This document shows positions 48,201 to 54,993 of a stretch of DNA of 64,000 bases, piece by piece. A program made the position numbers and the translations under genes. This stretch comes from Elusimicrobia bacterium HGW-Elusimicrobia-3 (lineage in GTDB: Bacteria; Elusimicrobiota; Elusimicrobia; Elusimicrobiales; UBA9959). The notes beneath the pieces were generated by a model, which was given only the letters and a program-made list of their open reading frames with translations, ran no database searches and had not been told where the DNA came from. Position 1 is the stretch's first letter. The number at the start of each line of letters is the position of its first letter. Where the stretch lies: contig PHAL01000012.1 of NCBI GenBank assembly GCA_002840355.1, forward strand, positions 27,120 through 91,119, given 5' to 3'.

Positions 48201-51053
48201 GCCGATCACCAGCACGTTGCCGTCGCGCAGCTGCACCGCGCTGTGCGCGTAGCGCGCCGTGATCAGCAGGCCCGTGGCCACGGAACTGCGGGCGGAATAA
48301 TTGTAGATCTCGGCCGAATTCATGGGGCCGGAGGCGTTTATGCCGGCGGCCAGCAGCACGTTGCCGCTCTTGAGCAGCGTGGCCGTATGCTGGGACCTGC
48401 GCTGGGCCAGGGTGCCGCCCGGTATCCAGTAGGAAGTGGAGGCGATGAAGATCTCGGCGGTGTTGGAGTAATTTCCGGGAACCGCCCCGGCCGCCACCAG
48501 CACGTTGCCGTCCGGCATAAGCGTGGCCGTATGCAGCTGCCGGGCCGTGGCCATGGGGGAGGTAGGCACCCACCGCTGGGTGTCGGGGTAGAAGATCTCG
48601 GCCGAACTGATGGCCACGCCCCAGGGGGCGATGCCGCCGGCCACCAGGACATTGCCGTTGGGCAGCAGCGTGGCGGTGTGGTTGGCCCGGGCCATGTTCA
48701 TCGCGCCGGTGGGGGCCCAGGTCTTGCTGACCGGGTCCATGAGCTCGCAGCTCGACAGCGGCTTGGCCCCGTCGGAGCCGCCGCAGGTGAGGATGTGGCC
48801 GGTGGGCAGCAGCGTGCTGGTGTGGAAGGCGCGCTTGGTGGCGAGTTCGCCGCCGGGCTGCAGGCCGGCCGGCTCGCCGTTGGTGCCGCCGCCGTAGACC
48901 GGGATTATGGCCGTCAAGGCGGTGGCGGTGCTCATGCGCACCGCGCCGCGCAGGCAGTCGGCGCCGGGGTTGAATTCGCAGTTCTGGCCGCCCAGCAGCA
49001 CCGTGTCGGCGGCGGGGGTGAGCAGGGCCGTGTGGTTGAAGGAGGGCGTGGCCATGGTGTCGGAGTCTTTGTCGTCGGCCATCTCCTCCCATTTGTTCTC
49101 GGCGGGGCTGTACGAGAGCCGGTTGCTGAAGATCATGGAGCGGATCACCATGGTGGACTGGTCTATGGTGAAAGTGGGCTCGCGGTCCATGATGGAAACC
49201 GTGTCGGCGGTATAGGCGAGATCCACTGAGGCGGAGACCGCGGTGCCGTCGATGGCGAGGGGCGAGTAGTTGGTGGCGCCGTCCTCGAGCGCCTGGGGGT
49301 TGGCGATAACGCCGGCGATGCCGCTGGCCAGCGGGAAGTCGAGGGTGCCGGTAAAGGTGCAGACCTTGTCGAACAGGTCGTCGCAGTCCGTGACGGCGTT
49401 GGTGGTGAGCGTGAAATTGTTGGAGACGGCCCCTCCTTCCACGGTGATGGAGTACAGCTCGTTCTCGATAGCGGCCGACTCCAGCGTGGCCCTGCCCCTT
49501 ATCTGGGAGCGGTAGACGTTGGGCATGTCCACGGTGATGCTGAAAGTGAGCCTGCCGTCGCTGATGGCGCTTTCGGTCTCCGGGTAGTTGGGCGGGGCGA
49601 AGATCACCTGGGAGCCCGCCGCCAGCTGGCCGCCTACGCTCACGGTCTGCGGGTCGAATTCCACCGTGCCGCTGGGGCTGATGCTCAGCTTGTTCTTGAA
49701 ATCTCCGGGCTCATAGCCGGCGTCGGAGCTGCCTATGAGCAGGCCCACGGGGAAACCGTCCACTACGCCTATGGTGTCGGTGGGGAGCGTGAACTGGGCG
49801 TTGTCGATGGTGAAGGACGGCGCGCCGATATCCGGCGGGTCCGAGAAATAGATGTCGCCGTTGACGATGCGGCCGCTGACCGGGCGCGCCACCTTGAAGT
49901 CAGTCATGAACACGATGCCGCTGCTGCCCTGGTTTATGGTCGCCCTGTTGGGGGTGGCGGTAGTGTCGAGGTTTATGACGGATTCCGGCAGTATGGTGGG
50001 CGAGTCGTTGAAAAAGGTGGGGACGATGTTGCCGTAGCCGCCCTGCAGGGAGAGCACGCCGCCGGGGTCGAGCACGGCGGTATGCCAGCCCGAGCGGTAG
50101 GGCATTTCGCCGTAGGTGTCTTCCCCCACCACGGTGCGCGCGCCGTTCTGGTCGAAGAACTCGGCGCCGTCCACGAAGCCGTGGGTGCCCACGTCATGCA
50201 CGGCCTGCACGGCGGGATTATCGATATGCCAGCATTCGTCCTCTATGCTGCCGGGGGCTTCGGCCTGGCAATAGAGCCAGTTGCTGCCGTTGTGGCCGCC
50301 GGCTATCATGATCTTGCCGTTATTGAGCACGGTGGCCGTATGGCCGGTGCGGCCCTGCAGCAGGGCCGATACCGGCGTCCAGATATTGGACTGCGGGTCG
50401 TACATCTCGTTCATCGCCTCGTACTGCCAGACGGCCCCGGTCCAGCGCTTGCCGCCGGTGGCGAAGACGCGGCCGTCGCGCAGCAGCGTGGCGGCGTGGC
50501 CGAAGCGGTTGCTGGCCATGTCGCTGGCGCCGGTGTCTACGGTGTTGGTGGCGGGATCGAAAAAATCGCAGGCGGCGGTGTCGCCTTGGGTGGCGGTCTG
50601 GCCGCCGCAGATCAATACCTTGCCGGCATTGGGGCCCCTGGAGAGCAGCGTGGCCGTGTGGTTGGCCTTTGCCTCGGAGAGGGCGGCGCCTATAGAGGCG
50701 CAGAGCCGGGTGATGGGGTTGCAGATCTCGAGCGAGGCGGTAAAAGCGGCGGCGCCGGTAAAGCCGCCGGCTATCAGTACGCGGCCGTCGGACAGCAGGG
50801 TGGCGGTATGCGAGGACCTGGCGATAGAAAGGCCGTTGGTCCAGTTCACGAAGGTGTTGGCCGCCATGTCGTACATCTGAACGCTGTCGGTGAACTGCGC
50901 GGCGCTGTGGCCTCCCCCCGTCACCAGCAGGTTGCCGTCGGGCAGCAGCGTGGCGGTATGGGAGTGCCGGTGAGCGAAAGGCACGGCGCCGGCGCCCGTC
51001 GCTAAAAGCGCGGGAGCCAGCAGGGAGAGGAAGAGGACTTTTCTGAAATCCAT
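45297..51053 (-). CDS. Giant surface protein: Kelch-like repeats, FN3 domains and C-terminal sorting-like domain
   Basis: The 1918-residue protein has a signal peptide (1-23). At least 14 Kelch-like blades repeat the pattern HTATLLPDGNVLVAGG, split into two propeller groups (about 25-330 and 680-1040) by a beta-sandwich region. From about 1195 to 1700 follow several FN3-like domains, then a ZU5-like strand region. The last 83 residues, from VYPNPFYANRGQG (1836) to VLKLAVER, resemble FlgD-type or type 9 secretion C-terminal domains. It is probably exported and surface-bound, perhaps binding carbohydrates or proteins. Long plus-strand frames opposite it are shadows of its biased codons. Confidence 0.85.
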   Translation of the reverse strand: MDFRKVLFLSLLAPALLATGAGAVPFAHRHSHTATLLPDGNLLVTGGGHSAAQFTDSVQMYDMAANTFVNWTNGLSIARSSHTATLLSDGRVLIAGGFTGAAAFTASLEICNPITRLCASIGAALSEAKANHTATLLSRGPNAGKVLICGGQTATQGDTAACDFFDPATNTVDTGASDMASNRFGHAATLLRDGRVFATGGKRWTGAVWQYEAMNEMYDPQSNIWTPVSALLQGRTGHTATVLNNGKIMIAGGHNGSNWLYCQAEAPGSIEDECWHIDNPAVQAVHDVGTHGFVDGAEFFDQNGARTVVGEDTYGEMPYRSGWHTAVLDPGGVLSLQGGYGNIVPTFFNDSPTILPESVINLDTTATPNRATINQGSSGIVFMTDFKVARPVSGRIVNGDIYFSDPPDIGAPSFTIDNAQFTLPTDTIGVVDGFPVGLLIGSSDAGYEPGDFKNKLSISPSGTVEFDPQTVSVGGQLAAGSQVIFAPPNYPETESAISDGRLTFSITVDMPNVYRSQIRGRATLESAAIENELYSITVEGGAVSNNFTLTTNAVTDCDDLFDKVCTFTGTLDFPLASGIAGVIANPQALEDGATNYSPLAIDGTAVSASVDLAYTADTVSIMDREPTFTIDQSTMVIRSMIFSNRLSYSPAENKWEEMADDKDSDTMATPSFNHTALLTPAADTVLLGGQNCEFNPGADCLRGAVRMSTATALTAIIPVYGGGTNGEPAGLQPGGELATKRAFHTSTLLPTGHILTCGGSDGAKPLSSCELMDPVSKTWAPTGAMNMARANHTATLLPNGNVLVAGGIAPWGVAISSAEIFYPDTQRWVPTSPMATARQLHTATLMPDGNVLVAAGAVPGNYSNTAEIFIASTSYWIPGGTLAQRRSQHTATLLKSGNVLLAAGINASGPMNSAEIYNYSARSSVATGLLITARYAHSAVQLRDGNVLVIGGSNGEDSVKTSELFTGAAWADSGTELNFNRANHRTVLMPNGKILLTGGEMRGTAQPYVESFDPDFRSWAVQAKGSPRTHHTSLMTRDNMVINIGGWDGGKYLSTVEFAHFNHYPDASGLEADTTRQALISTGTVYFDRGMSATLLSATSNFHGITEASGGGAGPLNSSFSSPRLYMQQIDNPSGFMIDLSTRIYSHYGGLYGAANWEKTVSSLTIVAPAETGALPHGWYHMRVAANGLFSDGHTVQVTVPRPAGLPSEPAGAVLGTSSITWTWTRGTIPSGGAQGYAIYSASDSVFIATTAFADNASYTQTNMAPNSEASIMVSAFNMGGYGGLSKSSTYYTLAAAPSALTINTASFETAELEWSGSGNSEITAYEISMSPLKAPKFSDPLAISTPVPFTVNYLSTSAVITSLSANQMYDFRVRAMNGAGITTAFSGYASTITVSGVNNFSGQALSSSTINWSWDEAIGASYYEIYDITSGTEAAVLVGSTTLMDFSQTGLAANRKYYAVVSAVKTTVDGPLRGPWSQAESVYTLTVQPLPAVPNIFTGVSTGTLTVNWITNGNSTWTAYNVQLSTGDAVAIASVTTDQASVTFNTLSPNVPYALTLTPYNGDGVPGATIDLGTKYTLAKVPGSLTADEITMSGISLSWDTAGNAPDTVYELRSSTSEVFAAPIVTHIPFAYLNTANEAFVNGLLTATTYYFDVAARNGEGFVTARKRALAAFTVPGPSGSPSGSVGGTSSTTEDVTITGTLPNNRAVTMFVPEDSFPGSTAIAISSSNLNPCGYLAGGLIPIEVAIYSENGLQPQIPVTLTIKFDQDPTLAKNDIINKAAQVVMARYNPVSGQCLPLETQVNIGERTITATLNHFSLFQLMVRTAATNLAGVIVYPNPFYANRGQGFVTIDRLPANAKVRIYTLSGDKVWEGTAGSTGVIIWKGVNKSGNLVASGIYLAVIDSSAGKKVLKLAVER

Positions 51054-51079
51054 AAAAGGGTCCGGGGATAGTCTATCAG

Positions 51080-51096
51080 AAACCTGTTACAGGTTT
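51080..51096. promoter_or_regulatory. Operator-like palindrome before the giant surface-protein gene
   Basis: AAACCTG (51080-51086) and CAGGTTT (51090-51096) form a perfect inverted repeat. On the minus strand it lies directly after a TTAACA that could be a -35 element. There is no T-run, so a terminator is unlikely. Confidence 0.4.
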
Positions 51097-51111
51097 GTTA
51101 ACAAAAAACGG

Positions 51112-51609
51112 TTATTCCACCGCTACCAGGGAGTCCCCGGTGGGCGCCTTGGGTTTGCCCGGGTCCAGTTTCTTTTTGCCGTCCACGGTGAAGTGGTACG
51201 GGTAGTTGCCGGGCAGTATATAGACTTCGGCTTTCCAGACGCCGTTCTTTTTTGTCATCGGCTTGGCTTTCCAGGAGGTGAAGCTGCCGGCCAACTTTAC
51301 GGATTTAGCCTTGGAGTCCTTATATTCGAAGATCGTCTTGACCGCTTTGACTTTGGCGGGCTCGGCCTTGTCCTGGGCGGCGGCCTGCGGGGCCGGCTCT
51401 TCGGCGGCCGGGGCCGCGGCTTCAGGGTTCTCGCCGGCTTCTTCGTCTCCGGCTTCTTCCTGCGGCGGGGGCATGGGCACCGGGCGCACTTCTAGGGTGT
51501 CTCCGGGGAAATAAGCAGAGACGCGCCCGTACAGGGAGTACGCGGCGAAAACCATGACGGCCAGACTGATCAGCGCCGAGGCCGCCCAGAAGTTCTTGGA
51601 TTTTGTCAT
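51112..51609 (-). CDS. Membrane-anchored protein with a CBM48/AMPK-type glycogen-binding-like domain
   Basis: The 165-residue protein has an N-terminal anchor (about 8-26), a 60-residue Pro/Ala/Glu linker, and a C-terminal E-set domain. The latter shows KSVKLAGSFTSWKAKPM, GVWKAEVYILPGNYPYHFTVDG and a Pro-rich end, typical of AMPK-type glycogen-binding domains. It probably displays a carbohydrate-binding domain outside the inner membrane. It precedes the giant surface-protein gene by 58 bases. Confidence 0.8.
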   Translation of the reverse strand: MTKSKNFWAASALISLAVMVFAAYSLYGRVSAYFPGDTLEVRPVPMPPPQEEAGDEEAGENPEAAAPAAEEPAPQAAAQDKAEPAKVKAVKTIFEYKDSKAKSVKLAGSFTSWKAKPMTKKNGVWKAEVYILPGNYPYHFTVDGKKKLDPGKPKAPTGDSLVAVE

Positions 51610-51664
51610 AGGTAATTCCGGAACGGTGCTGAAAATTAACTGCTAAAACTATTTACGGCTCCCC

Positions 51665-51870
51665 CCATCACCCGCTTTGAACGCCTACTACCGGTATCGC
51701 GAGGCAGCCTGTTGCGCATTGAAATCCAAAAGCGGGTGACCGCGAGCGTCAGCGAGCGTACCCCGTTGAACTTCCATCACCCGCTTAAACTTCGAGCCTT
51801 TAAAATAAAAGCGGGTGACATGCGAGCGGTAGCGAGCTTCCCCATAAGGAAATTCCCATCACCCGCTTAG
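51665..51870. repeat. Array of tRNA-Gly 3'-end repeats in alternating orientation
   Basis: The core TCACCCGCTT or its complement AAGCGGGTGA, the 3' end of tRNA-Gly, occurs five times: 51668-51678(+), 51729-51739(-), 51777-51786(+), 51809-51818(-) and 51859-51868(+). The tRNA itself makes the sixth copy. The third plus copy extends to 19 nt (ATTCCCATCACCCGCTTAG, 51852-51870), identical to the tRNA end at 51928-51946. Between copies, GCGAGCG-nn-AGCGAGC occurs twice (51742-51757 and 51822-51837), so a composite unit of about 60 bp is repeated (51728-51786, 51807-51868). No gene is present. Confidence 0.85.
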
Positions 51871-51930
51871 GGATTACGAACAAACAACTGCCTATCCCTG
51901 ATAACAGTTCTGTTGCTCTTAGAAATTCTA

Positions 51931-52001
51931 AGCGGGTGATGGGAATCGAACCCACGTCTAATGCTTGGGAAGCACTCGTTCTACCATTGAACTACACCCG
52001 C
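51931..52001 (-). tRNA. tRNA-Gly(CCC)
   Basis: Acceptor GCGGGTG/CACCCGC, T-arm GTGGG-TTCGATT-CCCAT (last pair weak), anticodon stem AGTGC/GCATT and loop TTCCCAA, anticodon CCC. The base after the acceptor is T and CCA is not encoded. It is transcribed towards the repeat array. Confidence 0.92.
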
Positions 52002-52040
52002 GTCTATATATATAAAGAACCGCACCGCGAATACCCGTAA

Positions 52041-52069
52041 ATTCTACTTAAAACGGTTATCGTTTTCAA
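52041..52069 (-). promoter_or_regulatory. Promoter of tRNA-Gly with an inverted repeat
   Basis: On the minus strand TTGAAA (52069-52064), a 17-nt spacer and TAGAAT (52046-52041). AAAACG (52050-52055) and CGTTTT (52061-52066) form an inverted repeat over the spacer and -35. Confidence 0.55.
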
Positions 52070-52077
52070 TATTATTA

Positions 52078-52632
52078 TTATCTCTTTATGAGGTCCAGGA
52101 ATTCCTGCCGCACGCGGCTGTCGGTCTGGAAGCTGCCCAGCATGGCGCTGGTGGTGGCGAAAGAGGTCTCGTTCTTCACCCCCCGCATGCTGACGCAGAG
52201 GTGCTCGGCCTCCATGACCACCCCCACCCCGCGGGGCTTGAGATGCTTGAACAGCGTGCGGGCCACTTCCTCGGTCAGGCGCTCCTGCACCTGCAGGCGG
52301 CGGGCGAAAGCTTCCACCAGGCGCGGGATCTTGGAGAGGCCCACTATGCGGCCGTTGGGGATATAGGCGATGTGGGCTTTGCCGAAGAAAGGCAGCATGT
52401 GATGCTCGCAGAGCGAATAGAAGGCGATATCCTTTACTATCACCATCTCCTTGTAGTCGGCCTTGAAGAAGGCGCCGTTGAAGACCTTATCCATGTCGGC
52501 GCCGTAGCCGGAGGTTATCTCGCGCAGGGCCCGCGCTACGCGCTGAGGGGTTTTCTTCAGGCCCTCCCTGGCGGGGTCTTCGCCCAGGGCGTTAAGGATC
52601 TGCAGCGCTGCCGATTCGATCGGGTCTTTCAT
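52078..52632 (-). CDS. folE: GTP cyclohydrolase I
   Basis: The 184-residue enzyme makes dihydroneopterin triphosphate from GTP, the first step of folate and pterin synthesis. Zinc ligands are Cys75 and His78 in SLCEHHMLPF and Cys146 in EAEHLCVSMRG. Substrate-contact motifs GLSKIPRLVEAFARRLQVQERL and the C-terminal TRxEFL-like RVRQEFLDLI are intact. It is alone, between the tRNA-Gly promoter and the 52732 gene. Confidence 0.96.
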   Translation of the reverse strand: MKDPIESAALQILNALGEDPAREGLKKTPQRVARALREITSGYGADMDKVFNGAFFKADYKEMVIVKDIAFYSLCEHHMLPFFGKAHIAYIPNGRIVGLSKIPRLVEAFARRLQVQERLTEEVARTLFKHLKPRGVGVVMEAEHLCVSMRGVKNETSFATTSAMLGSFQTDSRVRQEFLDLIKR

Positions 52633-52679
52633 GATAGGTTAATTTTACAATTTTATTCTCCGGGGCGCATTAGCCCCGC

Positions 52680-52710
52680 AAAAAAAGATCCCCCGCCGGG
52701 GCGGAGGATC
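52680..52710 (-). terminator. Terminator of the 52732 gene
   Basis: GATCC (52687-52691) and CCGCC (52693-52697) pair with GGCGG (52700-52704) and GGATC (52706-52710), with one C-A mismatch. Seven T residues follow on the minus strand. Confidence 0.8.
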
Positions 52711-52731
52711 CTTCGCGGGCGCGGGCCCGGT

Positions 52732-53349
52732 TTACTTGGAAGCTATGTACAGCCACTTGCTGGTGGCGCTGAGGTCGCGGGAGGCGCCGCGCAGGGCGCG
52801 GGCGTCGGCGGCGAGGCGGGCCATGGAGCGCTGCTCCGCCAGCACCTCGGTGAGCTTTTTGCCGCGCGCTTTCTTGCCGCCCTTTTTGGAGCTGACGGCG
52901 TCGCGCATGGCGGTTTTCTTGTTCTTGGCGGACAGCTGCGCTATCAGCGAACCGACCTGTACGGATTTGCGGTCCACCTTGCGGCTGTAACTGAGGATGG
53001 TGTTGGTGTACCTGGAAAGATCGGAGCCGGGCTGTATGGCGGCGAACTCGGCCTTGTTTAGGGCGGACACGTGCCGGAGGTTCTTGGCGATGGACTTCAG
53101 GCTGACGCCGAGGGCGGCGAGGTCCTCCTGCGAGGGGCGGCCGGAGGCGGTATCGAGGATCTCGATGGCCTCGTCGAGGTACTCGTCCTGGCGGACGAGC
53201 TTGACCAGGATGTCCTTGAATTCCTTGGTCTTCGCGTCCTGCTGCACGGAGGTTTTTGAGGACTGCGCGGGGACGGCGCTGCCGGCGAAAGCTAAACCCA
53301 TTCCGGTTACTAAGACCAGGCCCGCGGAAAACGCGAATTTGAATTTCAT
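52732..53349 (-). CDS. Exported helical protein of unknown function
   Basis: The 205-residue protein has a signal peptide (about 1-22, ending in LAFA). The mature part is nearly all alpha-helical, with heptad-like Leu and Ile spacing (FKDILVKLVRQDEYLDEAIEIL). A short Lys-rich loop (SSKKGGKKARGKK) lies near residue 155. No family is recognised. It has its own terminator, so probably forms a single-gene unit. Confidence 0.65.
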   Translation of the reverse strand: MKFKFAFSAGLVLVTGMGLAFAGSAVPAQSSKTSVQQDAKTKEFKDILVKLVRQDEYLDEAIEILDTASGRPSQEDLAALGVSLKSIAKNLRHVSALNKAEFAAIQPGSDLSRYTNTILSYSRKVDRKSVQVGSLIAQLSAKNKKTAMRDAVSSKKGGKKARGKKLTEVLAEQRSMARLAADARALRGASRDLSATSKWLYIASK

Positions 53350-53436
53350 GGTTTTATCTCCTCCGTCCCTTACGCTTATAGTCTAGCTTTCAGAAGCGGG
53401 TAGGGCACGGGCCATGGGGTCCTATATAAATAAAAA

Positions 53437-53462
53437 AAGGTCCTACGCCTGGATAGGACCTT
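53437..53462 (-). terminator. Terminator of the fadD-cca operon
   Basis: AAGGTCCTA (53437-53445) pairs perfectly with TAGGACCTT (53454-53462); loop of 8 nt. TTTTTTTA follows on the minus strand. Confidence 0.85.
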
Positions 53463-53487
53463 CGGGCAAGCGCGTCGGGAGCGGAGA

Positions 53488-54969
53488 CTACTTCATTCCT
53501 TTAAGGGCTTTGAGGGCCTGGTCGCGGGTCTTAACCTTGCCCTCGAACTGCAGCAGCTGCACCTTCTCCAGCAGCTCGCCTATGCGGGGGCCCTCTTTGA
53601 TCTTGAGCGTCTTGATGACGTCGTTGCCGTCCACCAGGCGCTCGGCGCCCAGCTTGAGGCTCTTCTTGACGTAGACGTTGAAGAGCTGGTTGAGCACCTG
53701 CATGTAGCGCAGCGTCTTCTTGGGGGAATTGTAAGGCAGGCCGGCCGGCAGCGGGGCCGGGGGCGCCTGCAGCCGCTTGCGCATGCGCCGCAGCTGTTCG
53801 GCCGTGACGTAGCTGGCGTGGTCGGCCCAGGAGAGCGCGAGCAGGGGCACGGTGTACTGGCCCATGGCCCTGAAGAAGCGGAACATGGCCCTGTCGGAAA
53901 TGGAGTCGTTGGCGGCCAGGTTGCCGGGCCGCAGGTGGGCGCCGATGACGGCGCAGACCAGCCGGATCTCGTCGCGCGAGAAGCGCAGGCGCTCCATCTC
54001 TTTCCCGGCCATCACCGCGCCGAATTCCTCGTGGCCGAAGAAGCGCAGCCGGCCTTTTACCATGGCGGCCTTGGGAGGCTTGGCGATGTCGTGCAGCAGG
54101 GCGGCGAAACGCAGCAGCCGCGCCGGCGGCAGCAGGTCCCCCGCCTTCTTCCAGGCCGGCAGCCAGGCCGGCAGGTCCCGGTAAAGTTCGTCGGCGCGCT
54201 CCACCACCCGCAGCGTGTGCGTGAGCACCCCGCCCTTGCCGTAGTAGCCCGTGGCGCAGCGCTCCTGCGCCGCCAGCTCGGGGAACAGGGCGGTCAGCAG
54301 GCCGTGCTTGTGCATAAGGCCGAGCCAGGCGTGGGAGTCGGGGCTTTCCAGCAGGCGCATCAGCTCTTCGCGCACGCGCTCCTGGGCCGGCTTGGCTACC
54401 AGGGCGGCGTGTTTCTTTATCCCCCTCACCGCTTCCGGGGTGAGGTCGAAGCCCAGGCCGGCGGCCAGGCGGTAGGCGCGCATCAGCCGCACCGGGTCTT
54501 CTGTGAAAATGGCGGGGGTTACGGGGCGCAGCTTTTTCGCGGCGAGGTCTTTGAGGCCGCCGGCGAGGTCTATGACGGCGGCGCGGGCAGGCTTGAAGGC
54601 GAAGTCGCCTGTTTTGGCGCGGGCGGCGATCCTGACACCGGGCGCCAGGCGCAGGGCCAGGGCGTTCACGGTGAAGTCGCGGCGCTTCAGGTCGGAGGCC
54701 AGCGAGCCGCCCACGAAGGGCATGATGTCCACTTGCGCGCGCGGGGCGGCGCGCTGCGTCAGGCGCCAGACCTGGTTCTCCTCGTCCAGCGGGAAAGCCG
54801 CGGCGCCCAGGCGCGCGGCGAGGCGCCGTACGCGGGCCTCGAAGTCGGGCGAGGGCGGCACGGCCACGTCTATGTCTTTGAAGGGGCGGCCCAGCAGGGC
54901 GTCGCGCAGGGCGCCGCCCACCAGGTAGGCTTCCTTGAATACGCCGGTTACCGCGGCTGTTAAGTCCAT
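53488..54969 (-). CDS. cca: tRNA nucleotidyltransferase / poly(A) polymerase family with HD domain
   Basis: The 493-residue protein has the nucleotidyltransferase head AYLVGGALRDALLGRPFKDIDVAV with catalytic Asp pair, then RRDFTVNALAL, and the EDPVRLMRAYRLAAGLGFDL binding helix. An HD domain follows, with LLHDIAKPPK near residue 300. No tRNA gene in this window encodes CCA, so the enzyme is needed here for tRNA maturation. A poly(A) polymerase role cannot be excluded. It follows the acyl-CoA ligase by 24 nt. Confidence 0.92.
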   Translation of the reverse strand: MDLTAAVTGVFKEAYLVGGALRDALLGRPFKDIDVAVPPSPDFEARVRRLAARLGAAAFPLDEENQVWRLTQRAAPRAQVDIMPFVGGSLASDLKRRDFTVNALALRLAPGVRIAARAKTGDFAFKPARAAVIDLAGGLKDLAAKKLRPVTPAIFTEDPVRLMRAYRLAAGLGFDLTPEAVRGIKKHAALVAKPAQERVREELMRLLESPDSHAWLGLMHKHGLLTALFPELAAQERCATGYYGKGGVLTHTLRVVERADELYRDLPAWLPAWKKAGDLLPPARLLRFAALLHDIAKPPKAAMVKGRLRFFGHEEFGAVMAGKEMERLRFSRDEIRLVCAVIGAHLRPGNLAANDSISDRAMFRFFRAMGQYTVPLLALSWADHASYVTAEQLRRMRKRLQAPPAPLPAGLPYNSPKKTLRYMQVLNQLFNVYVKKSLKLGAERLVDGNDVIKTLKIKEGPRIGELLEKVQLLQFEGKVKTRDQALKALKGMK

Positions 54970-54993
54970 CGTTGCCTTACCGCTGCGGGCGCC

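Noticed and set aside
51665..51870. CRISPR array
   Set aside because: The repeats alternate in orientation, are derived from the tRNA-Gly end and have irregular spacing; there are no cas genes.
51852..51946. Prophage or island attachment site (attL/attR)
   Set aside because: The duplicated tRNA end is inverted, not direct, and there is no integrase gene within the window.
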